The notes under the pieces: generated by a model
Database searches by the model: none
What the model was told of the DNA's origin: nothing
What the model saw: only the letters and a program-made list of their open reading frames with translations
Assembly: GCA_963777625.1 (NCBI GenBank)
Contig: CAVZRO010000018.1
Location: forward strand, 62,001-126,000
Direction of reading: 5' to 3'
From: DATDIC01 sp963777625
Lineage (GTDB): Bacteria; Pseudomonadota; Alphaproteobacteria; Acetobacterales; Acetobacteraceae
Length of the DNA stretch: 64,000 bases
Made by a program: the position numbers and the translations under genes
Shown: positions 33,858 to 42,857 of the stretch, in pieces
Layout of the letters: every line of letters starts with the position of its first letter
Position numbering within the stretch: position 1 is the stretch's first letter

Positions 33858-36229
33858 ATCTAGACGTCGCATTGCAGGCGCAATCGCCCGAGCTGCGCAC
33901 CGACCTGCTGCATCAGCTTGAGCGCAAGCTGCTGTGGCTGTCGTCCTGGATGATCCACAATGCCAACCACATCCGCCCGAACCGGGACGGGTTGAAGGTG
34001 GGCGGGCATCAGGCGTCCTGCGCGTCGGTGATCTCGATCATGACCGCGCTCTATTTCGCGGTCGCGCGACCGCAGGACCGCATCGCGGTGAAACCGCATG
34101 CGGGGCCGGTGTTCCACGCCATCAACTATCTGTTCGGTCGCCAGACGGTCGACAAGATGCTGGGGCTGCGGGCGTTCGGCGGCGTGCAATCCTACCCGTC
34201 CCGGGTAAAGGACGGGCCGGAGGTGGATTTTTCCACCGGCTCGGTCGGGCTCGGCGTGGCGATGACCACCTTCTCGGCACTGATCCAGGATTATGTGCGG
34301 CTGCACGGGCTGGGCCGCACCGATCTGCCCGCGGGTCGGCACATCGCCATCGCCGGCGACGCCGAACTGGACGAGGGGAATATTTACGAAGCGCTGCTGG
34401 AGGGATGGAAGCACGACGTCCGCGATGTGTGGTGGATCATCGACTACAACCGGCAGAGTCTGGATTCTGTCGTGCCCGACCGGCTGTTCGGCCGGATCGA
34501 GGGATTGTTTCGCGACATGGGCTGGGACGTCGTGACGCTGAAGTACGGCCGCCGGCTGCAGGCGGCGTTCGCGCGTGACGGCGATGCGCTGCGGAGCTGG
34601 ATCGATGACTGCCCGAACAGCCTGTATTCGGCGTTGACGTTCCAGGGCGGGGCCGCCTGGCGACAGGCGGTGCTGGCTGACCTCGGTCGGTCTCGCGCGG
34701 TGCGGGCGATCATCGATCCACTGTCGGACGACGAGCTTGCGGCGCTGATGACCAACCTGGGCGGGCACGACATCGAGGCAATCATTGCCGCGCTACGCGC
34801 CGCCGCGGCAGCGGGCGATCAGCCGACCTGCTTCATTGCGTACACCATCAAGGGGATGGGACTGCCGTTTGCCGGCCACAAGGACAACCACGCCGGCTTG
34901 ATGACGAAGGAGCAGATGGACGTATTCCGGACGGTGATGAACATCCGGCCCGGACGTGAATGGGATCCGTTCGAAGGGCTGGGCGCGTCCGCCGACGAAT
35001 TGCAGGCATTTATCGATGCGTGCCCATTCGCGGAGAAACTAACCCCGGAAGGACGGGCGCTGCATGCGCCTTTGGTCGCGGTGCCGGCGTCATTTCCGAC
35101 GCCCCGGCTGGCTGGGCGCAAGCTCTCCACACAGTCGGGGTTCGGCGAAATTCTGGCGGAGATCGGACGCGGCCAGGGCGAGTTCCGCGACCTGGCGGAT
35201 CATATTCTCACCACCAGCCCGGATGTGACGGTTTCCACCAATCTCGGGCCGTGGGTGAATCGGCGGGGTGTGTTCGATCGGCATACCCGCAACGACGTGT
35301 TTCGCGACGCCAAGCTGGCCTCTGCCCAGCGTTGGGGCATGAGCCCGAAGGGCCAGCACATCGAACTGGGCATAGCGGAGCAGAACCTGTTCCTGCTGCT
35401 GGGTGCGGCCGGACTGACGCATGCCCTGACCGGCGCGCGGCTGCTGCCGATCGGCACGGTATATGATCCGTTCGTCAATCGTGGGCTCGATGCACTGATC
35501 TATGCCTGCTACCAGGATGCTCGATTCCTGTTGATCTCCACGCCGTCGGGCCTGACGCTGGCGCCGGAAGGCGGGCAGCACCAGTCGGTGAATACACCAT
35601 TGATCGGCATGGCTGCCGACCGGCTGGCAAGTTTCGAACCGGCCTATGTCGATGAGCTGGCCATCCTGCTGCGGCACGCGTTCCATCAGATGCAACAGCC
35701 CGATGGCAGCTCGGTGTGGCTGCGGCTGTCCACGCGGCAGGTGGCGCAGCCGGAACGGCGGCTGGATGCGGCGGCGGTCATTGCCGGCGCGCACTGGGTG
35801 GTGCCGCCGGCACCGGGGGCGCGCATCGCGATCGGCTATCAGGGCCCCGTTGCGCCCGAAGCCGAGGTCGCGTTTGCCGAGTTGCGTCAGGAGGAACCCG
35901 GCGCCGGGCTGCTGGCGATTACCAGCCCGGACCGGCTGCATGCCGATTGGCTGGCTGCCGGCCGGGCGCGGCGCAACGGGGACCGATCGGTGATGGCGTC
36001 TGTCGAAACGCTGCTCGCCGGCCTTGGCGCTGGTGCCGCGCTGGTCACGGTGCTGGACGGACATCCGGCAACTCATGCGTGGCTGGGCGCGGTGCGTGGA
36101 CAGCGCGTGGTTTCACTCGGACCCGATCATTTCGGCCAGAGCGGCGATATTCCGGACCTTTATCGCGCATATGGAATGGACAGCGACGCGATTCTTGATG
36201 CGTGCGCGCAAGCGCTGTTGAGCGGCTGA
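33854..36229 (+). CDS. Thiamine-diphosphate enzyme, AceE/transketolase family
   Basis: A 791-residue ThDP-dependent enzyme resembling the homodimeric pyruvate dehydrogenase E1 (AceE) and transketolases. The early segment MIHNANHIRPNRDGLKVGGH is AceE-like. The ThDP/Mg site is IAGDAELDEGNIYEALLEGW with IIDYNRQSLD following, and the second domain has HIELGIAEQNLFLLLGAAGL. It starts at ATG 33854, overlapping the decarboxylase stop. No E2 or E3 gene is near, so it may not act as a normal pyruvate dehydrogenase. The pairing with malonyl-CoA decarboxylase suggests a three-carbon acid pathway, but the substrate is unknown. Confidence 0.85.
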   Translation: MNLDVALQAQSPELRTDLLHQLERKLLWLSSWMIHNANHIRPNRDGLKVGGHQASCASVISIMTALYFAVARPQDRIAVKPHAGPVFHAINYLFGRQTVDKMLGLRAFGGVQSYPSRVKDGPEVDFSTGSVGLGVAMTTFSALIQDYVRLHGLGRTDLPAGRHIAIAGDAELDEGNIYEALLEGWKHDVRDVWWIIDYNRQSLDSVVPDRLFGRIEGLFRDMGWDVVTLKYGRRLQAAFARDGDALRSWIDDCPNSLYSALTFQGGAAWRQAVLADLGRSRAVRAIIDPLSDDELAALMTNLGGHDIEAIIAALRAAAAAGDQPTCFIAYTIKGMGLPFAGHKDNHAGLMTKEQMDVFRTVMNIRPGREWDPFEGLGASADELQAFIDACPFAEKLTPEGRALHAPLVAVPASFPTPRLAGRKLSTQSGFGEILAEIGRGQGEFRDLADHILTTSPDVTVSTNLGPWVNRRGVFDRHTRNDVFRDAKLASAQRWGMSPKGQHIELGIAEQNLFLLLGAAGLTHALTGARLLPIGTVYDPFVNRGLDALIYACYQDARFLLISTPSGLTLAPEGGQHQSVNTPLIGMAADRLASFEPAYVDELAILLRHAFHQMQQPDGSSVWLRLSTRQVAQPERRLDAAAVIAGAHWVVPPAPGARIAIGYQGPVAPEAEVAFAELRQEEPGAGLLAITSPDRLHADWLAAGRARRNGDRSVMASVETLLAGLGAGAALVTVLDGHPATHAWLGAVRGQRVVSLGPDHFGQSGDIPDLYRAYGMDSDAILDACAQALLSG

Positions 36230-36240
36230 CTCCGTGATAT

Positions 36241-36267
36241 TCCCGAAATCGTGACGGGGTTTCGGGA
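36241..36267 (+). terminator. Terminator-like hairpin after the AceE-like gene
   Basis: TCCCGAAA (36241-36248) and TTTCGGGA (36260-36267) form a perfect 8-bp stem with an 11-base loop, 12 bases after the stop codon. There is no T-run, so it may be a weak or Rho-assisted terminator. Confidence 0.45.
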
Positions 36268-36405
36268 GGGCTTCATGGGGCTCAGGCGAAGTGACGTACC
36301 ACACCCGATGTTGCCATACGCAGCGGCCTCCAACCGTAGGGGGAAGCTCATGCTTTAGGATTCTTGGTTTGATAGCGTGATTCAGGCTTTCCGACAGTTC
36401 CTCGC

Positions 36406-37782
36406 ATGCTCGATCCGGCCACCGCAAGTCACTCACTGGGCGAGGTGCTGGGATTGGGCCGCGTCTCCGCCGGCGAGGTCTACGCCACGCTCGACTGGTT
36501 GGGCCGCGAGCAGAGCTTCATCGAGGCGAGCCTGGCCCGACGCCACCTGAAGAGCGGCACACTGCTGCTCTATGATGTCACCTCGACCTACCTGGAAGGA
36601 CGCTGCTGCGAACTGGCGCGCTACGGCTACAGTCGCGACCATCGGCGCGACCGCCCGCAATTGGTGCGGCCTGCTGTGTGCCGCGGATGGCTGCCCGGTG
36701 GCGGTGGAGGTGTTTGCCGGCAACACCGCTGATCCGGCCACGCTGAGCGCGCAGATCGCCAAGCTGAAGCAACGCTTCAACCTGCATCGTGTGGTCATGA
36801 TCGGCGACCGTGGTTTGCTGACCGAGGCGCGGATCAGAGAGACGCTGCGCCCGGCCGGGCTGGATTGGATCACGGCGCTGCGGGCGCCCGCAATCAAGGC
36901 CTTGGCCACTGACGATGGGCCGTTGCAGCTATCGCTGTTCGATGACCGCGACATGGCGGAGATCACCAGTCCCGACTATCCCGGCGAGCGCCTGGTGGTC
37001 TGCCGCAACCCGCTGTGGCTGCCGAGCGTGCCCGCAAGCGCGACGAACTGTTGGCCGCGACCGAGACCGAGTTGGCGCGCATCCAGGCCCGCGTGCAGCG
37101 GGCACGCAACCCGTTGCGCGGAGCCGGCGCGATCGGCCAGGCGCTCGGCGCCATCTTCGGTCGGCGCAAGGTGGCCAAGCACTTCGACACCACCATCACC
37201 GATGACAGCTTCAGCTTCATCAGGAACCACAGCGCCATCGCTGCCGAAGCTGCGTTGGACGGCATCTACGTGCTGCGCACCAATCTACCGGCCGCCCAAA
37301 CTGATGCCGCCGCTACCGTGCGCGCCTACAAGAGCCTCGCCAGCGTCGAGCGTGCGTTCCGATCCATGAAGACCGTGGATCTGGAACTGCGTCCGGTGTT
37401 CCACTGGACCGCGCCACGGGTGCGCGCTCACGTGCTGCTCTGCATGCTCGCCTATTATCTGGAATGGCATATGCGGCGGCGCCTGGCCCCGATGTTGTTC
37501 GACGACCACGACACCCTGGCACGCGACGCGCAACGCTCCTCCCCGGTCGCCAAGGCAAAGCCCTCGCCAGCCGCCAGCGACAAAGCCGCCAGCAAGCAAA
37601 CCGATCCAGCGCATGGCGAACCGTTGCCAGTGCACAGCTTCCGGACCTTGCTCGCCGATCTGGCAACGCTGACGCGAAATCTCGTCCAGCTCGCAGCCGA
37701 TCGCAAAGACATCGTCCTCGCCGTACCAACAAAGCTACAGCGCAGAGCACTTCTTCTGCTCGGCGTCACCCAACTCGCGTAG
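36406..37782 (+). pseudogene. IS1634-type transposase remnant, truncated and twice frameshifted
   Basis: Three overlapping frames together give most of an IS1634-type DDE transposase: TLLLYDVTSTYLEGRCCELA (first Asp region), GLLCAADGCPVAVEVFAGNT, RVVMIGDRGLLTEARIRETL (second Asp), then RKRDELLAATETELARIQAR and SLASVERAFRSMKTVDLELR (Glu region). One base is missing near 36660 and one near 37015. The first 100 or more residues of the family are absent, so the copy is dead. TAGCGTGAT at 36373-36381 and ATCACGCT at 37856-37863 may be what is left of the terminal inverted repeats. Confidence 0.85.
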
Positions 37783-37884
37783 ACAGCACCCCAGCAGGCA
37801 AAGCCAACCGGATCAACGCTTTGCACTCAGAAATCCGCAAAGTTCGCCTCAAGCGATCACGCTCTACAACAGCCGGGTCTCATC

Positions 37885-38583
37885 CTAGTCGCGAGCGGGG
37901 GGCTCGAACCGGTTGACACTGGTTTCTCCGGCGACGAATGCGAGCGACGCCATGCCAATGAACAGGCCGGTCTCGATCACACCGACAACCTGCGACAGTT
38001 CGCGGTCGAGCGACTGCGGATCGACAATCTCGCCGAAGGCGCAGTCCAGAATGAGGTTGCCGCCATCGGTGCGGTAGGGTGTGTCGCCGGTGGCGCGCAG
38101 GTGGGGGTGACCGCCAAGCCGCTCGATCCGTGCGGCTGTGGTTTCCCAGCCAAACGGCACCACCTCGACCGGAACTGGCGTTTTGGCGCCGAGGCGGTCC
38201 ACCAGTTTTCGGTCGTCCGCGACGATTACCAGCCGGGCCGATGCGGCGGCGACGATCTTTTCGCGCAGCAATGCTCCTCCGAGCCCTTTGATCAGAGCCA
38301 GGGTGCCGCGGGCGATCTCATCCGCGCCGTCGATGGTGAGGTCCAGGCGGGGGCGGTGCGCGAAATCGGTCATGGTGATACCGCCGGCGCGGGCCTGCGA
38401 GGCGCTGCGTTCGGAGGTGGCGATCGCTTCGATCGACAAGCCGGCGCGTACGCGGGCGGCGAGCGCCTCAATGACAAACCAAGCTGTGGAGCCGGTGCCG
38501 AGGCCGACCGCCATGCCATCACCGACCAGGGCCACGGCTGCTTCGGCGGCGGCCCGTTTCTGCGGCGCTTGCGGATCGCTCAT
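37885..38583 (-). CDS. rpiA: Ribose-5-phosphate isomerase A
   Basis: A 232-residue RpiA. Key stretches are VGLGTGSTAWFVIEALAARV (phosphate site), LTIDGADEIARGTLALIKGL (catalytic Asp) and GGALLREKIVAAASARLVIV. It interconverts ribose 5-phosphate and ribulose 5-phosphate in the pentose phosphate pathway. The length is normal. It points away from map and radC across a 470-base gap filled with repeats. Its downstream side abuts the IS1634 remnant, so transcription may be affected by the insertion. Confidence 0.96.
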   Translation of the reverse strand: MSDPQAPQKRAAAEAAVALVGDGMAVGLGTGSTAWFVIEALAARVRAGLSIEAIATSERSASQARAGGITMTDFAHRPRLDLTIDGADEIARGTLALIKGLGGALLREKIVAAASARLVIVADDRKLVDRLGAKTPVPVEVVPFGWETTAARIERLGGHPHLRATGDTPYRTDGGNLILDCAFGEIVDPQSLDRELSQVVGVIETGLFIGMASLAFVAGETSVNRFEPPARD

Positions 38584-38721
38584 GGCTGTATCCCAGGGGG
38601 GTGCATCGCGCAGGCGGCCCGTGTCAGAGAGGTGAGACCAGCCGTTCGAGAGGCTAACTCTTCCGCATCATGCTGGCGCGGGCGGGCATGGCACGATCGC
38701 GGTTGCATGGAGTGTCGGTGG

Positions 38722-38843
38722 ATTCCCGCTTTCGCGGGAATGACGGGGCGCGCGGGAATGACGGGGCGCGCGGGGGTGACGGGGCGCGCGGGGGTGACGG
38801 TGCGGGCGGCGATGACGGGGCGGGCGGGGATGACGGGGAACGG
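38722..38843. repeat. Hairpin plus six 18-bp tandem units
   Basis: The hairpin ATTCCCGC-TTTC-GCGGGAAT (38722-38741) runs into a perfectly phased 18-base tandem array: a GGGAATGAC-like core starts at 38736, 38754, 38772, 38790, 38808 and 38826, separated by GGGGCGCGC-like spacers. The rest of the 38584-39055 gap holds no convincing gene; a promoter for map should lie in it. Confidence 0.85.
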
Positions 38844-39055
38844 GAATGGGTCTGCCCGCATGTGCATGTCGAGGAACATCCGTCGCAATCTACAGCATTT
38901 TCGTGGCAGATGGATACGGCCCGATCCGCTATTCGGCAGCGGCCGTGATGGCGGACATGCGCGCGCGGCCTTGCGTCGGCGCGGCCGGTTACGCATCTTG
39001 CGTCCGTTGCCCGGATGTCGGGCCGGATCGGACCAAGGATGAGTGGAGCGCGACG

Positions 39056-39862
39056 ATGGATGGCGGAGCTGACGCGAAACGCATCACCATCCACAATCCT
39101 GACGATTTTGCCGGGATGCGGTCTGCCGGCCAGTTGGCGGCGGAGACGCTGGACATGGTCACGCAGCATGTTCGGCCGGGCGTGACGACGGCAGCGTTGG
39201 ACCGGCTGTGCCACGATTTCATGGCCCTACACGGGGCGGTGCCGGCGCCGCTGAATTATCGCGGGTTTCCGAAATCGATCTGCACCTCGATCAATCATGT
39301 CGTGTGTCACGGGATTCCCGGGGAACGGAGGCTGGAGAGCGGGGACATCCTGAATATCGACATCACCGTGATCCTGAACGGGTGGCATGGCGATTCGTCG
39401 CGAATGTATGTGGCCGGGACGCCGTCGACCCGGGCGCGCAATCTGATGGACGTGACCTATGAGGCGATGATGCGGGGGGTGCGCGCGGTCCGTCCCGGCG
39501 CGACGCTGGGTGATGTGGGGCACGCGATCCAGAGCTTCGTCGAGGGCCAGCGGTTCAGCGTGGTGCGCGATTTTTGCGGTCATGGCATCGGCCGGCGCTT
39601 CCACGAGCCGCCGAACGTGTTGCATTTCGGCACGCCCGGGGAGGGGCCGGTGCTGCGGCCGGGCATGTTTTTCACCGTGGAACCGATGGTGAATGCCGGC
39701 CGGCCGGAGGTGAAGGTGCTGGATGACGGCTGGACGGCGGTGACCCGCGACCGCAGCCTTTCGGCGCAGTTCGAGCATATGGTCGGTGTGACGACCGCGG
39801 GTGTGGAAATATTTACGCTCTCTCCGGCAGGGTACGAGAAGCCGCCTTACCCGGTCGGCTGA
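39056..39862 (+). CDS. map: Type I methionine aminopeptidase
   Basis: A 268-residue MetAP of the short type. The metal ligands fall in NIDITVILNGWHGDSSRMYV (two Asp), CGHGIGRRFHEPPNVLHFGT (His) and FTVEPMVNAGRPEVKVLDDG (Glu), with a last Glu in SAQFEHMVGVTTAG. It removes the initiator methionine from new proteins. I start at ATG 39056, which has GGAG eight bases upstream; the longer frame is repeat-derived. radC follows 37 bases later. Confidence 0.95.
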   Translation: MDGGADAKRITIHNPDDFAGMRSAGQLAAETLDMVTQHVRPGVTTAALDRLCHDFMALHGAVPAPLNYRGFPKSICTSINHVVCHGIPGERRLESGDILNIDITVILNGWHGDSSRMYVAGTPSTRARNLMDVTYEAMMRGVRAVRPGATLGDVGHAIQSFVEGQRFSVVRDFCGHGIGRRFHEPPNVLHFGTPGEGPVLRPGMFFTVEPMVNAGRPEVKVLDDGWTAVTRDRSLSAQFEHMVGVTTAGVEIFTLSPAGYEKPPYPVG

Positions 39863-39899
39863 GTGGTGCCGGCACCGGCCGGACCGACGGGAGCGTCGC

Positions 39900-40799
39900 A
39901 TGGCCCTGCGCAAAGCGCGCGACCTGGCCGAGCAGGCCAGTCTGCTGGACGTACTGCCGGCTGGCACCGATGCGGGTTCCTCGCGGCGCGGTCGAAGCGC
40001 TTTAGTGGTGTCCGGCAACGCTCGCCCACGTGTTCAGTGCGGCGGGCCATCGGCGGGTTTCGCGGGTGATGGCAGAGCGGTGAATGCCGAATCCGCTCCG
40101 GAGCGGGGCAAAGGGGGCGATTCCGCACCCGCCGGATCGGAGGGACATCGGGCCCGCATGCGCGAGCGTCTGCTGAAGGCGGGGCCCGAGGCGCTGGCTG
40201 ACCACGAGATGCTGGAAATGGTGCTGTTCCTGGCGCTGCCGCGGCGCGACACGAAGTCGATCGCGCGGGTGCTGCTGACGCGGTTTCGCAGCTTCAGCCG
40301 CGCGATCGCCGCACCCGTCGCCGATCTGCGCGGGATCGAAGGGCTTGGCGAGGCCGGGGCGGCGGCGTTGAAGACCGTGCAGGCGGCGGCACTGCGGCTG
40401 GTGCGGGCCGAGGTGGTGGAACAGCCACTGCTGTCCAATTGGAACCGGCTGCTGGAGTATCTGAACGCGGCCATCGCGCGCGAGCCGGTGGAGCAATTCC
40501 GGGTGCTCTATTTGGATACGCGCAACCGCCTGCTGGCCGATGAGGCACAGGCTCGGGGGACGGTGAACCACACGCCGGTCTATCCGCGCGAGGTGGTGAA
40601 ACGGGCGATCGAGTTGCATGCGACGGCGATGATCCTGGTGCATAATCACCCGAGCGGCGATCCCTCGCCGTCGGCGGCGGACGTGGAGATGACGCGAGAC
40701 GTACAGCGGGCGGCGGCGGCGATGTCGGTGCTGTTGCATGATCACATCATCGTCGGGAACGGCCGATGGACGAGTTTCCGGCAAGAGGGTTTGCTGTAA
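39900..40799 (+). CDS. radC: RadC/JAB-domain protein
   Basis: A 299-residue RadC. A basic, low-complexity N-terminal extension of about 80 residues precedes the helix-hairpin-helix part (ADLRGIEGLGEAGAAALKTV). The JAB/MPN metal motif is MILVHNHPSGDPSPSAADVE. The name comes from a historical DNA repair link, but the biochemical role of RadC proteins is unclear. ATG 39900 has GGGAG seven bases upstream. It is 37 bases after map and probably cotranscribed. A dispersed repeat begins about 50 bases after its stop. Confidence 0.93.
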   Translation: MALRKARDLAEQASLLDVLPAGTDAGSSRRGRSALVVSGNARPRVQCGGPSAGFAGDGRAVNAESAPERGKGGDSAPAGSEGHRARMRERLLKAGPEALADHEMLEMVLFLALPRRDTKSIARVLLTRFRSFSRAIAAPVADLRGIEGLGEAGAAALKTVQAAALRLVRAEVVEQPLLSNWNRLLEYLNAAIAREPVEQFRVLYLDTRNRLLADEAQARGTVNHTPVYPREVVKRAIELHATAMILVHNHPSGDPSPSAADVEMTRDVQRAAAAMSVLLHDHIIVGNGRWTSFRQEGLL

Positions 40800-40852
40800 G
40801 ACCGAGCGCCGTAAGGAAGGTCGTTGCTGTTTCGTCATGGGTGGGCGTGGCC

Positions 40853-40975
40853 GCGACTTTGACCCAGCACGAGAAGTCGTGGATGCCCGGCCTTCGCCGG
40901 GCATGACGGGAGAGGCTGGGCGTGGCGGGAGAGGCTGGGCGTGACGGGGAGGGTGGGCGTGACCGGGAGGGTGGC
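40853..40975. repeat. Dispersed hairpin with short tandem repeats
   Basis: GCGACTTTGACCCAGCACGA introduces AAGTCGTGG and the hairpin ATGCCCGGC-CTTC-GCCGGGCAT (40883-40904, 9-bp stem). Four imperfect units of about 18 bases (CGGGAGAGGCTGGGCGTGG-like) follow to about 40975. The GCGACTTTGAC lead-in recurs at 42.77 and 44.25 kb. I see no gene in the 40800-41045 gap. Confidence 0.75.
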
Positions 40976-41045
40976 GATGTGTCGGACTGGAGCATCTGCA
41001 GCATGACTGAAGATGCTCGAGCTCTTTTTCGTGTATCGAGGAAGA

Positions 41046-41666
41046 ATGAGCATAACGAACTTCTGGCTAATTCGGCACGCGATCGTCGATGAGAATGCGC
41101 GGGCCATTTTGTATGGCGCGCTGGACGTCGAGCTGTGCCCGACCAGCCTGGTGGAGCAGCAGCCGATGTATGCCGCCCTGGCGCGCCGCCTGCCGCAGCC
41201 GGCGATCTGGGTGACGAGCGGGCTGTCGCGTACCCGGCGCACAGCCGAGGCGATCTTCGCGGCCGGATATCCGGCGGTGGTGCCGGACATCGAACCGGAT
41301 CTGGCGGAACAGCATCTGGGTGAGTGGCAGGGGCTGGCCCATGCCGAGTTGCCGCCGAAACTGTCGCTGCCAAAGCACGCGTTCTGGCCGCTGGGCGGGC
41401 GGGAACGCCCGCCGGGCGGGGAGAGCATGGGTGACGTAATCCGGCGAGTCGGGCTGGCACTTGAACGATTGGCCGACACGCATTCCGGGCAGGAGATGGT
41501 GGTGGTCAGCCATGGCGGGGCGATCCGCGCGGCAGTGGCACATGTGCTGAGTATAGGGGCCGACAACGCGCTGCACCTGGCGATCCAGAACCTGTCGCTC
41601 ACCCGGTTGGAGCGCCATCCGAATGGTTGGCGCGTGCTGTGCGTGAACGAGCTTCCTGGTTATTGA
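41046..41666 (+). CDS. Histidine phosphatase family protein
   Basis: A 206-residue phosphoglycerate-mutase-like phosphatase. The catalytic RHG-type motif appears as WLIRHAIVDEN, the second region as TSGLSRTRRTAEAIFAAGYP, and the late catalytic His is in MVVVSHGGAIRAAVAHVL. The Ala replacing the usual Gly after the His (RHA) is a common variant. I choose ATG 41046 preceded by GAGGAAG. It might be a cobalamin-pathway phosphatase or a general phosphatase; the context does not decide. Confidence 0.9.
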   Translation: MSITNFWLIRHAIVDENARAILYGALDVELCPTSLVEQQPMYAALARRLPQPAIWVTSGLSRTRRTAEAIFAAGYPAVVPDIEPDLAEQHLGEWQGLAHAELPPKLSLPKHAFWPLGGRERPPGGESMGDVIRRVGLALERLADTHSGQEMVVVSHGGAIRAAVAHVLSIGADNALHLAIQNLSLTRLERHPNGWRVLCVNELPGY

Positions 41667-41845
41667 GTCTGGCTGGTGCGACCGACTCGGATAGGTGTGC
41701 TAGGGCTTGCTGCTTAACCATGGGCGGCTGGTATGCCCACGCGCTTCTTTGCCGGTACGGGATAGTCGCCGGGCTGGCAGCGCGGCGACATTCCCGGCAA
41801 ACGGGAGGGTGGATCTGGCCAGCACGGCTCCGGGAGACAGGATGC

Positions 41846-42688
41846 ATGAAGCGCTTAGTTGTGGCTGCCGGGCTTGTGATGTTGCCGATGGTGGCACACG
41901 CCCAGAGTGATACGCAGGCACTGGTCGATCGCTCTGCGCTGGCGTTGCAGGACGCGATGCAGTTGCAGGAGTCGCAGCAGCCGCGCATATCACTCAGTCA
42001 CGCGCGTGCGGTGGTGATCTGTCCGCGGATGTTCAAGGCGGGTTTCTTCTTTGGCGGCGCCGGCGGGAACTGCGTGCTGCTTGGGCGGGCCGGTAACGGG
42101 ACGTGGTCCTATCCCGCGTTCTATACGATCGGTAGCTTCAGTTTCGGATTGCAGATCGGGTTGCAGGATTCCGAGGTCATCATGCTGATCATGACGGACC
42201 GCGGGCTCAATGCGATCCTGAACAGCAGCTTCAAGATTGGCGCCGGGGCATCGATCGCGGTTGCGGTGATCGGCGGCGGGGTGCAGGGCGATACGACCAC
42301 CGCAGTGGGCGCCGACATCCTCGCGTTCTCGATCGCGCGCGGTGCGTTTATCGGGATTTCGCTGGAAGGATCGGTGCTGAATTCACGTTCCGGGTGGGAT
42401 CAGGAGTATTACGGGCAACCGATCGATGCGCGGCAGATCGCGGTTCAGATGCAGGGCCGCAATCCGGGGGCGGATCCGCTGCGCGAGGTGTTGACACGGT
42501 ATGGCACGCCGATGCCCGAAGTAGCGGCGGCTCCGCGATACCAGGTGGCGCCACCGCCACCTCCGCCCGGGTATGCGGCGGCGCCCGCCGCGCCGCCGGC
42601 GGGTTATGCGCCGCCTTCGTACGGGCAGCCGGTGAATTTGCAGCCGGGCGCGCCGATCCAGCAACAGAACCTGCCACCGCCCGGGTGA
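41846..42688 (+). CDS. Lipid-binding SYLF-domain protein, exported
   Basis: A 280-residue protein. It has a signal peptide (MKRLVVAAGLVMLPMVAHAQ), a SYLF/Ysc84-type domain (about 25-205) with RAVVICPRMFKAGFFFGGAG and ITISS-like strands, and a Pro/Ala/Gly/Gln-rich tail (PPPPPPGYAAAPAAPPAGYA). SYLF domains bind phosphoinositides in eukaryotes; the bacterial role is unknown, probably envelope-related. The stop codon (42686-42688) lies at the very edge of a 131-bp duplicated repeat, so the C-terminal end may have been shaped by that insertion. Confidence 0.88.
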   Translation: MKRLVVAAGLVMLPMVAHAQSDTQALVDRSALALQDAMQLQESQQPRISLSHARAVVICPRMFKAGFFFGGAGGNCVLLGRAGNGTWSYPAFYTIGSFSFGLQIGLQDSEVIMLIMTDRGLNAILNSSFKIGAGASIAVAVIGGGVQGDTTTAVGADILAFSIARGAFIGISLEGSVLNSRSGWDQEYYGQPIDARQIAVQMQGRNPGADPLREVLTRYGTPMPEVAAAPRYQVAPPPPPPGYAAAPAAPPAGYAPPSYGQPVNLQPGAPIQQQNLPPPG

Positions 42689-42815
42689 GCGGTGGTTTGT
42701 ATTGTAATTACCGGGGGCAGTTTGTTAGGGCGGCGGCTGTTTCGTGATGGCCGGGCTTGTCGGGCTGTCCGCGACTTTGACGCAGCAGGAAAAGTCGTGG
42801 GCGCCCGGGCCAAGC
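42685..42815. repeat. 131-bp direct repeat, copy 1 (left of the IS4-type element)
   Basis: This copy matches 44169-44299 with three differences in 131 bases. It includes GTGAGCGGTGGTTTGTATTG, the GCGACTTTGACGCAGCAGGA lead-in, and the GTCGTGGGC...GCCCACGAC hairpin arms. The IS4-type element begins within seven bases of its right end. Confidence 0.9.
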
Positions 42816-42857
42816 CCACGACTGTCCGGCACGGAGTTCTTGCTTGTGTCGCGTGTG

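Noticed and set aside
32348..36229. A single 1293-codon protein
   Set aside because: The two halves are unrelated families, the decarboxylase ending is intact in another frame, and the ATGA overlap shows two genes.
37885..37920. GGTTCGAGCCCC on the minus strand, resembling a tRNA T-arm
   Set aside because: It encodes the end of RpiA (NRFEPPARD) and no acceptor stem or anticodon arm can be folded around it.
38736..38850. Regular 18-base repeats as a CRISPR array
   Set aside because: The units are contiguous with no unique spacers, and no cas genes are present.
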